Assembly (NCBI RefSeq): GCF_022808855.1
Contig: NZ_JAKZLF010000024.1
Span: 19,380-83,379 of the forward strand
DNA: 64,000 bases
Direction of reading: 5' to 3'
DNA from: Anaeromyxobacter soli
GTDB taxonomy: Bacteria > Myxococcota > Myxococcia > Myxococcales > Anaeromyxobacteraceae
Position numbers and translations under genes: made by a program. Each line of letters begins with the position of its first letter. Positions within the stretch are counted from its first letter, which is position 1. A model generated the notes under the pieces. The model was given only the letters and a program-made list of their open reading frames with translations, searched no databases and had not been told where the DNA came from. Shown here piece after piece: positions 57,182 to 64,000 of the stretch.

Positions 57182-58185
57182 GCGAGCCCCCGCTCGAGGC
57201 CGGCGAGCACCGTGCGCGCCTTCTCGCGCAGGGCCTTCGGCTGGAGGAGCTCCGCGCGATCGCCGAGCGCGAGCACGTGCCGCAAGAGCCCCTCCTCGTT
57301 CGTGGCGTCCACCTCGACGAGCGTCGCGCCGCCGTCCTCCGCGAGCCTCGCGCGCGGGCCGAACGAGGCGATCACCTCGGCGGGCACGGGCGGCTCGAGC
57401 CGGATCCGGCAGCGGACCGCGCCGTGGACGTCGTACTCCCAGATCTCGCGGGTCGCGAAGTCGGCGAGCGAGAAGTCCTTGCGCGTCGCGAAGTCCGGCG
57501 TGCGGGGCGCCGACGGGTTCATGGCGAGCGAGACGATGCGCTTGAGGTGGAACGTGCGGATCGCCTGGCGCAGGTGGCAGAAGCCCGCGAGGAACCAGGC
57601 GCCGCCGCGCTGGAAGAGACCGTACGGATCGACGTCGCGCTCGGTCGTCTGGCGCCGCTCCGCGCCGAGGTACACGACGTGGACGCGCTTCTTGTGCGCG
57701 ACCGCGCGCGAGAGCTCCTCCACGCGCGCGCCGACGTCCACGCCGTCGCCCTCCTCGGGCGCGGAGAGCTGGCGCGTCGCGAGCGCCGCGGCCTCGGAGG
57801 CGCCCGGCGCCCGCGCCGCGAAGGAGAGCTTGTTGAGCGCGTGGGCGAGGTCGCGGGAGTAGGGGAACGTGCCGCTCGCGAGCGCCGCCGAGCCGGCGAG
57901 GTAGAGGAGGGCGAGGTCCTCCGGCGGGAGCCGCAGGTCGGGCAGGTAGAACTCGTCCCGCTCGATGAGGTAGCCGGCGGGGAGGTCCTCGTCCCCCGCC
58001 GCGTAGCGCACGGGGATCCCGAGCTCGAGCAGGTCCGCCTTGTCCCGCTCGAACTTGCGGATCGCGGCCTCGCCCTTCCCGCCGTAGTCCTCGGGGAACT
58101 GCTCCTGGATCTCGCGCCAGGAGACGGGCTCGGCGGCCTTGAGCAGGAGCGCCGCGAGGTCGAGGAGCCGCTGGTCCTTCTGCAT
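57178..58185 (-). CDS. WYL-domain transcriptional regulator (PafB-like)
   Basis: 335 aa. A helix-turn-helix (about residues 1-70, WREIQEQFPEDYGGKGEAAI) is followed by the WYL core (VHVVYLGAERRQTTERDVDPYGL, GGAWFLAGFCHLRQAIRTFHLKRI) and the C-terminal WCX domain. It is the first of the two coupled WYL genes and is divergent from a small unknown gene. The ligand is probably a nucleic acid fragment, as suggested for other WYL regulators. Confidence 0.83.
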   Translation of the reverse strand: MQKDQRLLDLAALLLKAAEPVSWREIQEQFPEDYGGKGEAAIRKFERDKADLLELGIPVRYAAGDEDLPAGYLIERDEFYLPDLRLPPEDLALLYLAGSAALASGTFPYSRDLAHALNKLSFAARAPGASEAAALATRQLSAPEEGDGVDVGARVEELSRAVAHKKRVHVVYLGAERRQTTERDVDPYGLFQRGGAWFLAGFCHLRQAIRTFHLKRIVSLAMNPSAPRTPDFATRKDFSLADFATREIWEYDVHGAVRCRIRLEPPVPAEVIASFGPRARLAEDGGATLVEVDATNEEGLLRHVLALGDRAELLQPKALREKARTVLAGLERGLA

Positions 58186-58266
58186 CGGAGGGGTGAACCT
58201 AGGCCCACGCCGCCCGGGCCGTCAACGTGTGTTAGGATCGCCCGCCCAATTGCGCTGGGGGCGCTC

Positions 58267-58932
58267 ATGGCAGGCCTCGGCCTCGGTCCACCCGACTTCG
58301 GGATGTTCGAGATCGACGATCCCGACGCGCGGTCCGCCGCGCTCACGGGAAAGCTTCAGCCGAAGCTCGTCGAGCTCGGGAACCACTGCCTCTCCGGCCT
58401 GTCCCGCGTCGCCGGCCGGGAGCTCTTCGTCCACGCCGGCAAGATCGTCCACCGCCGGGGCGTCGCCCCCGACGAGGCGCTCGTCACGTTCTGCGAGAGC
58501 CCGAAGGGCTACCGCGGGATCCCCTACCTCGCGGTGGTCGCGACGCGCGAGCACCTGCACGCGCGCGTGGGCGTGAAGGGGGACTCCCCGTCGCGCGCCG
58601 CGCTGCAGGCCGCCCTCGCGCGCGAGGCGCCGAACCTCGCGCGGAAGGGCAAGCCGTTCCGCAAGCTCCGCAGCTTCCGGGACTGGAACTACGAGGAGCT
58701 CCCCGAGCTCGCGCCCGCGCACACCGCGGCCTTCTGGCTGGAGCTCGCGGAGGACCTCGCCCCCGGCGCGGTGGGGCTCGACGTCGGGATCGCGTGGACG
58801 AGCGAGGAGGCGCGGAGCCTGTCGCTCGGCGATCTCCTCGGCGTGTTCCGCGACCTCGCGCCCGTGTTCAAGCTGCTCGCGAACGCGAGCGTGAGCAGCC
58901 CGATCACCGGCGGTGAGGCGCAGCCCGCCTGA
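58267..58932 (+). CDS. DUF1054/UPF0637-like protein
   Basis: 221 aa with no signal or membrane segment. The pattern FGMFEIDDPDARSAALTGKLQPKL, VHAGKIVHRRG and SPKGYRGIPYLAVVATREHLHARVGVKG resembles the YktB family (UPF0637), where a similar H-K-RR core and GYK segment occur. I recognise this only by eye. It is divergent from the PafB-like gene and may share its control region. Function unknown. Confidence 0.6.
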   Translation: MAGLGLGPPDFGMFEIDDPDARSAALTGKLQPKLVELGNHCLSGLSRVAGRELFVHAGKIVHRRGVAPDEALVTFCESPKGYRGIPYLAVVATREHLHARVGVKGDSPSRAALQAALAREAPNLARKGKPFRKLRSFRDWNYEELPELAPAHTAAFWLELAEDLAPGAVGLDVGIAWTSEEARSLSLGDLLGVFRDLAPVFKLLANASVSSPITGGEAQPA

Positions 58933-58960
58933 GCAGGCCTGCGCGTTCCCGGGCCCGCCG

Positions 58961-59788
58961 CTACGCGGCGGTTCCGCCGGCGGGCTCGCTCCCCTCGCCC
59001 TTCCCCTTGGCGCTCTCGGCGAGGCGGCGCTCCTCCCGCGCGGCCTGCCGCACCGCCTCGACGAGCTCGTCGTGCTCCTTGCGGAGCGTGTCGTGGCGGC
59101 GGCGCAGCTCGGTGTAGCGGTCGGCCGCGAGCTCGAGCTCGCCCTTCTGCACCATGTAGACCCGCTTCTCGGTCTCGAGCCGCCCGCGGATGGCCTTGAG
59201 ATCTCGCTCCAGCTCGGCGACCCGCTTGCGCGCCTCCGCGAGCTTCGACTCGGCCTTGTCGGCGCGATCCTTCTCGGCGGCGAGGCGGCCGTCGTCCACG
59301 GCGGGAGCCGCGGCGGGCACCGCGACCGGGGCCGGCGCGGGGGTCGGGGCGCGAGGCGCCTCGACCGGGCGGCTCCGCGCGCGCTCGAGCTGGGCCGCAG
59401 CCTTCTGCAGCTCGCCCTCCACCGCGCGGGCCCGCTCCGCCTGGTGCGCCGCCTCGGCGCGCGCCTCCGCGAGCCGCGCCCCGAGCTTGTCGATCTCCTC
59501 GCGCAGCGCCGGCGCGCCGCCCGCGCGCCGCGCGGCCTCCGCCTGCTCGAAGGCCTTCTTCTTCGCGCGCTCGAGATCGCCCCGCAGCGCCGAGGCCTCC
59601 TCGCGCGTCTTCTTCGCCTCCGCGCGCGCGTCCTGGGCCGCCTTGCGCGCCGCCTCGGCGTCCGCCTCGAGCTTCGCGCGGTCGCCGGTGCGCGCGGCGA
59701 GCTCGGCGCGCGCACCGCGGGCAGAGAGGAAGAAGGCGACGGCTGCGAGGACGCCGACGAGGGCGAGGAAGGCGAAGAGTCCGGTCAT
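58961..59788 (-). CDS. membrane-anchored coiled-coil protein
   Basis: 275 aa. One N-terminal helix (MTGLFAFLALVGVLAAVAFFL) anchors it; the rest is cytoplasmic or periplasmic coiled coil in two blocks (about 28-135 and 165-262) joined by a Pro/Ala-rich linker. No enzymatic motif is seen. The last 12 codons (GEGSEPAGGTAA) run through a copy of the dispersed GGCGGGCTCGCT repeat. Such proteins often organise envelope or cytoskeletal complexes. Function unknown. Confidence 0.7.
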   Translation of the reverse strand: MTGLFAFLALVGVLAAVAFFLSARGARAELAARTGDRAKLEADAEAARKAAQDARAEAKKTREEASALRGDLERAKKKAFEQAEAARRAGGAPALREEIDKLGARLAEARAEAAHQAERARAVEGELQKAAAQLERARSRPVEAPRAPTPAPAPVAVPAAAPAVDDGRLAAEKDRADKAESKLAEARKRVAELERDLKAIRGRLETEKRVYMVQKGELELAADRYTELRRRHDTLRKEHDELVEAVRQAAREERRLAESAKGKGEGSEPAGGTAA

Positions 59789-59953
59789 GGCGGATGTGCT
59801 CCGGTGGAGGACCACCGTAACTAACAGACCTTCCAGCCTCTTGGAAGGAACGCGGCGGGCGTGCGCTCGGCCGCCGCGCTCCGCTCCGCGGGAGGTTAGG
59901 AACGATTCGGCGGGGCCGCGCCTTTCGGACGCGCTAGGATCCCCGCCCCTCGA
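59789..59953. promoter_or_regulatory. divergent control region with an operator-like dyad
   Basis: The gap between the coiled-coil gene and the histidine kinase holds a perfect dyad, CCTTCCA and TGGAAGG with 6 nt between (59829-59848). It also has TAGGAT (59935-59940), a possible -10 element 13 nt before the kinase ATG. Confidence 0.4.
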
Positions 59954-61507
59954 ATGCGCCGCGTCGCCACCCGCATCTTCCTCACCTTCGCCGTGGCCCT
60001 CGCCGCCTTCGGCGCCGTCGCCGCGTTCGCCATCGTCCGGCTGCACGACGCCCGCCGCGACCTCCGCCTCCTCTCGACGGGCTACCAGCCGCTCACCCGC
60101 ATCGCGGCGCAGCTCGAGACGAAGGACTGGGTCGCGGCCCGGGCGCTGGAGGCGCGGGCCCTCGATCGCGCCGCGCGCCAGGCGTACCTCCCGGTGGCGC
60201 GCGCGCACTTCCCGGCCCTCGTCCGGGAGAAGATCGAGGAGGCGAACCGCGTCATCGCCGACGCCCGGCTCCTCGCCCGCGACGAGGACGCGCGCTTCCT
60301 CGACGACGTGCAGGGGCGGCTCGCCGCGCTCGGCACCCGCTGGTCGGAGTACGACGCCAAGGCGCGCGCGCTCTTCGACGCGCTCGAGGCCGGCGAGGGG
60401 CAGGATCCGCGGACGGCCGCCGCCTTCGAGGCGCACGCGCAGGAGGTCCGCCAGCTCGAGAAGGGGCTCTCGCTCGACGTGAAGCTCCTCCAGGTCGCGC
60501 TGGAGAGCCAGACCGCCGATCGTGTCCGGGCGGCCGAGCGGGCGGAGGGCCGGACGGTGGCGCTCATCGTCCTCTACTCGCTCGGCGCGCTCGCGATCGG
60601 CGTGGGCGCCGCCCTGCTCTCGCAGCGGCTCCTCGCGCCCATCCAGACGCTCACCGAGGGGGTGAAGGCCGTCGCCGCGGGCGATCTCACGCGCATGGTC
60701 GACGTGAGGAGCGACGACGAGATCGGCCTGCTCGCCGGCGAGTTCAACGCCATGGCGGCCTCGCTCGGGCGGCAGCGCGACGAGCTCCGGCGGGCGGAGC
60801 GGCTCGCCGCGGTCGGCCGCATCTCCGCCCAGATCACGCACGAGATCCGCAACCCGCTGAACGCGATCGGCCTCAACGCCGAGCTCCTCGCCGAGGAGCT
60901 CGCGGAGCTGTCCGCTCCCCGCGAGGCGACGCAGCTCGTGGCGGCCATCTCGCGCGAGGTCGATCGCCTGAACGGCGTGGCCGAGGAGTACCTGCGGTTC
61001 GCGCGGCTGCCGAAGCCTGCGCTCGAGCGCCAGGACCTGAACGAGCTCCTCGCTGGCCTGCTCGACTTCCTCGCCCCGGAGCTCGCGGCCGCCCGGATCG
61101 AGCTCCATCGCGAGCTCGAGCCGGGGCTGCCCACCGTGCAGGCGGACGAGGGCCAGCTCCGCGCCGTGTTCCTCAACCTGCTCCGCAACAGCCGGGAGGC
61201 CATGCCCTCGGGCGGGATCGTGACGGTGCGCACCCGCCGCGCGGGGGAAGCGATCGAGGCCGAGGTCGCCGATACGGGCGGGGGGATCCCCCCAGGGGAT
61301 CTGACGCGCATCTTCGAGGCCTTTTACTCGACGAAGGAGCGCGGCACCGGTCTCGGTCTCGCCTTCACCCGGCAGGTGGTAGAGGAGCACGGAGGCTCGA
61401 TCCGCTGCGACAGCGCGGTCGGTCGAGGGACGACGTTCGCCGTCCGCCTGCCGGCGGCGGCGGACGAGCAGACTGCAACACCCACGGAGGTCGTGAGTAC
61501 GAGATGA
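59954..61507 (+). CDS. membrane sensor histidine kinase
   Basis: 517 aa. Two membrane helices (about residues 7-27 and 195-217) flank a helical periplasmic sensor. A HAMP domain (LAPIQTLTEGVKAVAAGDL) follows, then the H-box ITHEIRNPLNAIGLNAELL, the N-box LLRNSREAM and the G-boxes GGGIPP and GTGLGLAF. No response regulator is adjacent. The stop overlaps the start of an M16 peptidase gene (ATGA), an unusual partner for a kinase. Confidence 0.92.
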   Translation: MRRVATRIFLTFAVALAAFGAVAAFAIVRLHDARRDLRLLSTGYQPLTRIAAQLETKDWVAARALEARALDRAARQAYLPVARAHFPALVREKIEEANRVIADARLLARDEDARFLDDVQGRLAALGTRWSEYDAKARALFDALEAGEGQDPRTAAAFEAHAQEVRQLEKGLSLDVKLLQVALESQTADRVRAAERAEGRTVALIVLYSLGALAIGVGAALLSQRLLAPIQTLTEGVKAVAAGDLTRMVDVRSDDEIGLLAGEFNAMAASLGRQRDELRRAERLAAVGRISAQITHEIRNPLNAIGLNAELLAEELAELSAPREATQLVAAISREVDRLNGVAEEYLRFARLPKPALERQDLNELLAGLLDFLAPELAAARIELHRELEPGLPTVQADEGQLRAVFLNLLRNSREAMPSGGIVTVRTRRAGEAIEAEVADTGGGIPPGDLTRIFEAFYSTKERGTGLGLAFTRQVVEEHGGSIRCDSAVGRGTTFAVRLPAAADEQTATPTEVVSTR

Positions 61508-62925
61508 GGCAGCCGAGGCACGAGATCCGGCGGAAGCGCCGCAAGCTCCTTCCGCAGAAGGCCGGCGCGATGATCCGCGCCGGCGATCCCCGCCAGCGCG
61601 TCGCGGCGCGTCCGAGGCCCCCGCGCGAGAACTGGGGGGAGGTGCATCGCTCCGTGCTGTCGAACGGGCTGCGCGTGCTCACGGCGCGCGCGCCGGGCCT
61701 CCACTCGGCCATGATCGCGCTCTACGTGCGCGCCGGCTCGAGACACGAGACCGCCGCGCGGAACGGGGTCTCGCACTTCCTCGAGCACCTGTTCTTCCGA
61801 GGCTCGGTGGCCTGGCCGGACACGGTCGCGATGAACGCGGCGGTGGAGAGCGCCGGCGGGAGCCTGAACGGCATCACCGCGCGCGACCACGGCTGCTATT
61901 ACACGCCCATCCACCCGGACGAGGTCGGAACCGGGCTCGCCATCCTCGGCGACCTCATCCGCCGGCCGCTCCTCAAGGAGATGGACGTCGAGCGCGAGGT
62001 GATCCTGGAGGAGATCCTCGACGAGGTGGACGCCGACGGCCGCGACATCGACCCGGACAACCTCTCGAAGCGCATCGTCTTCGGCGATCACCCGCTCGGC
62101 TACAAGATCGCGGGGACGCCGGAGATCGTGCGGCGCCTCTCGCGGCGCGACGTGCGGGCGCACCACGAGCGCTTCTACAGCGGGGCGAACCTCGTCCTGG
62201 CGGTGGCGGGTCCCGTGCGGGCGAGCGACGTGGAGGAGCTCGCCGAGGAGCACCTCGGACGCCTGCCCCGCGGCAAGGCCAGCACCGACCTCGCGCCGCC
62301 GCCCTGGCCGGGCGGGCCGCGCCTCGAGCTCGTGGACCACGACGACGCCCAGGCGGAGTTCTCGGTCTCGTTCCCCTGCCCTCCGGAGCGCCACGCCGAC
62401 TACCCGGTCCACCTCTGCATCCGGCGCATCCTCGACGACGGGCTCTCCTCCCGGCTGCCGTTCGAGATCGTCGAGCGGCGCGGCCTCGCCTACTCGCTGC
62501 ACGCCGGGATCGACACGTTCGCCGACGCGGGCATGACGGTCGTGGACGGCGCGTGCGCCCCGCGCAAGCTCCCGCGCGTGCTGGAGGAGGTCCTGCGGGT
62601 CCTCGGCCAGCTCGCCGAGCAGCCCATGCCGGAGGAGGAGCTGCTGCGCGTCCAGCGGCGCCACCGCATGACCCTCGCCTTCTCGCTCGACAGCGCGGCC
62701 GACCTCGCCGGCTGGTACGGCGCGGGCGAGGTGCTCTCCGCGCCCGAGAGCTTCGAGGAGCGCTGCCGCCGCGTCGAGCGCGTCACCCCCGCCGACGTGC
62801 AGCGCGTCGCGGCCGAGACGTTCCGGCGCCGGAACCTCGTCGCGGTGGTCGTCGGCCCCTCCGGCCGTCGCGACCGCGCCAGCCTGTCGCGGCTGGTCGC
62901 GACCACGACAGCCATCCCCACTTAG
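61504..62925 (+). CDS. M16 family zinc peptidase
   Basis: 473 aa. The inverted zinc motif HFLEH (residues 91-95) and the distal Glu in REVILEEIL are intact, so it should be active. The second M16 domain contains the substrate motif RRGLAYSLHAG. The N-terminal 40 residues are Arg/Lys/Pro-rich and show no signal peptide, so it is probably cytoplasmic. It is translationally coupled to the histidine kinase. It resembles the processing-peptidase beta type. Confidence 0.9.
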   Translation: MRQPRHEIRRKRRKLLPQKAGAMIRAGDPRQRVAARPRPPRENWGEVHRSVLSNGLRVLTARAPGLHSAMIALYVRAGSRHETAARNGVSHFLEHLFFRGSVAWPDTVAMNAAVESAGGSLNGITARDHGCYYTPIHPDEVGTGLAILGDLIRRPLLKEMDVEREVILEEILDEVDADGRDIDPDNLSKRIVFGDHPLGYKIAGTPEIVRRLSRRDVRAHHERFYSGANLVLAVAGPVRASDVEELAEEHLGRLPRGKASTDLAPPPWPGGPRLELVDHDDAQAEFSVSFPCPPERHADYPVHLCIRRILDDGLSSRLPFEIVERRGLAYSLHAGIDTFADAGMTVVDGACAPRKLPRVLEEVLRVLGQLAEQPMPEEELLRVQRRHRMTLAFSLDSAADLAGWYGAGEVLSAPESFEERCRRVERVTPADVQRVAAETFRRRNLVAVVVGPSGRRDRASLSRLVATTTAIPT

Positions 62926-63061
62926 AGTGTGGGCGAAGGCGCGCACGCCGCTCCTCTCGGGGCGGTCGTGATGTCCGTCAACCGTGGGCGTGTCAGCGGG
63001 CTCCAGGGCTCGTACCCTCCGTCAGAGGACCGCGCGACCATGGCGCGGGAGGGGAGATTCC

Positions 63062-63520
63062 ATGGCGCTCCGCTGGACGTCGGCCCTGTCGCTTGGCGTG
63101 GCCGAACTGGACGCGCAGCACGAGGAGCTGTTCCGCCGCTTCGACCGGCTCCTCGACGCCATGCTCCGGCGCGACCGCAGCGAGGCGACGAGCCTCATCG
63201 GCTTCCTCCAGCACTACACCCGCGATCACTTCGCCGCGGAGGAGCGGCTCATGCGCGAGGTGGCGTACCCCGACGCCGCCCTCCACGCCGCCGAGCACCT
63301 CGCCTTCGGCGCCGAGATCGACGCGCTCTCGAACCTGTTCGCGGTGGAGGGTGCGAGCGCGCGGCTCGTGCTCCGGCTGGAGCGCGAGGTGACCGGCTGG
63401 CTGCAGGATCACGTCTACTCGACCGACCATGCGCTCGCCCGCTTTCTGCTCGCGCGGGCGGCCGGGCCCACGCCCGTCACCGGGAGCCCGGCGCGCCAGC
63501 GGCGCGCCTCGGAGGCGTGA
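63062..63520 (+). CDS. bacteriohemerythrin
   Basis: 152 aa. Iron ligands can be assigned to the conserved pattern: LDAQHEELFRRFD, the His and Glu of TRDHFAAEE, HAAEH, and the H-x4-D pair in LQDHVYSTDHAL. It would bind O2 on a di-iron centre for sensing or storage, common in microaerobic bacteria. GGGAGGGGAG lies just upstream of the ATG. A non-conserved 25-residue tail follows the domain. Confidence 0.88.
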   Translation: MALRWTSALSLGVAELDAQHEELFRRFDRLLDAMLRRDRSEATSLIGFLQHYTRDHFAAEERLMREVAYPDAALHAAEHLAFGAEIDALSNLFAVEGASARLVLRLEREVTGWLQDHVYSTDHALARFLLARAAGPTPVTGSPARQRRASEA

Positions 63521-63565
63521 TCCCGTGGCCCGCCGCCGGGACGGGTGCTAACGTCCTGGGCTCCC

Positions 63566-63877
63566 ATGGCGGACTTCGTCACGCGCGCGGTCGAGCGACT
63601 CCGGCAGGACCCCGGCTTCAGCCGGAACCGCTACTTCCACGCGCTCTCCTCGCCCGAGGGAAAGCGGGCCCTGCGCATCCACCGCCACCTGCGCTCGCTC
63701 GAGCGGGATCTGTCGGCGGGCGCGGCCGCGACCGTGGCGCACGACGCGGAGCGGGTGCGCCTCGTCCTGCGCGGGAAGCGCTCGTCCCGCACAGCCTGGC
63801 TCACGCGCGCGGAGTTCCGGCTCCTGTGCACGAGCCCGATCGTCCGCGCCGCGCTCGGCGACCCCGACCTTCCCTAG
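63566..63877 (+). CDS. small basic protein of unknown function
   Basis: 103 aa, rich in Arg (LRIHRHLRSLERDL) and predicted helical; no motif recognised. Its TAG stop lies in CCCTAG exactly where an IS630-like element seems to begin, so the original gene may have been longer or the stop may be native. TAACGT, a weak -10 candidate, lies 13 nt upstream of the ATG. Confidence 0.55.
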   Translation: MADFVTRAVERLRQDPGFSRNRYFHALSSPEGKRALRIHRHLRSLERDLSAGAAATVAHDAERVRLVLRGKRSSRTAWLTRAEFRLLCTSPIVRAALGDPDLP

Positions 63878-64000
63878 TGTCCTGAGTCGTAAATTCGTGG
63901 ACGGATGGGCGAGGGCGTGATCTACGGTCATGATGCTGACCGAGATGACGCCCGCTCCCGGTGACCCGCTGGGCCTCACGAGCGACGAACGCGAGACGCT
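63877..64000 (+). mobile_element. left end of an IS630-family element (cut by the window edge)
   Basis: After CTAG at 63874-63877, the known target type of IS630 elements (they duplicate TA), comes TGTCCTGAGTCGTAAATTCG, a sequence unlike its neighbours and AT-richer. It looks like a terminal repeat. A transposase-like frame follows at 63930. The right end is outside the window, so the inverted repeats cannot be compared. Confidence 0.5.
63930..64000 (+). CDS. 5' end of a probable IS630 transposase
   Basis: An ATG at 63930 opens a frame to the edge, coding for MMLTEMTPAPGDPLGLTSDE followed by RETL. The ending (LTSDERETL) resembles the start of the N-terminal helix-turn-helix of IS630 transposases (LTDEERxxLE). 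Only 23 codons are visible. Confidence 0.5.
   Translation, partial: MMLTEMTPAPGDPLGLTSDERET

Overview
The window is very GC-rich, has tightly packed operons with many 4-nt start/stop overlaps (GTGA or ATGA), and carries a myxobacterial gene set: a complete type IV pilus motor and PilS/PilR block, a Frz-type chemosensory cluster with a divergent FrzZ, a second Che operon, and an ISC iron-sulfur operon. This points to the Myxococcota (former delta-proteobacteria), most likely Anaeromyxobacter or a close relative. That placement is an inference from gene content and protein resemblance; no database was searched.

Layout. 1-1823: end of an unrecognised gene with a strong terminator, then a PilG/PilI-like pair (TPR protein and ABC-2 permease). 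2122-10154 (+): minor pilin operon (GspH/FimT-, PilV-, PilW- and PilX-like) ending in a 1666-aa PilY1. 10180-17374 (-): pilB-pilT-pilC-pilS-pilR. 17509-22487 (-): housekeeping genes ribF, cdd, a PilZ protein, purine and pyrimidine nucleoside phosphorylases and yebC. 22605-30040 (-): frzA-frzB-frzCD-frzE-frzG-frzF plus a CheY-like protein, with frzZ divergent at 30117. 30829-32405 (-): a lipoprotein and a secreted protein of unknown role. 32817-38782 (+): second chemosensory operon (cheY, GAF protein, cheD, cheA, cheW, cheR, cheB), preceded by a good sigma-54-type site. 38836-44078 (-): iscS-iscU-iscA-hscB-hscA-fdx-iscX. 44232-46657: a short DsbD, an outer-membrane-like protein and tRNA-Leu(CAG). 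46751-50363 (+): argC, an argJ-argB gene fusion and argR, with an ARG box over the promoter. 50630-62925: a ClpC/ClpE-type unfoldase, a flavin oxidoreductase, a beta-hydroxyacid dehydrogenase, a CheY-like protein, a PafBC-like WYL pair, and a histidine kinase coupled to an M16 peptidase. 63062-64000: a hemerythrin, a small unknown gene and the left end of what looks like an IS630-family element.

Much of the window serves surface motility and its control. PilB and PilT extend and retract the pilus, PilC is the platform, and the minor pilins with PilY1 would form the tip complex. PilS/PilR would control pilin transcription, and the Frz and Che pathways would set polarity or reversal. The observations I rate highest are the ArgJ-ArgB fusion, the probably leaderless and autoregulated arg operon, the hairpin that hides the ribosome binding site of the zinc-finger Clp ATPase, the dispersed intergenic hairpin/repeat family, the duplicated start region of hscB, and FrzZ with a degenerate first receiver.
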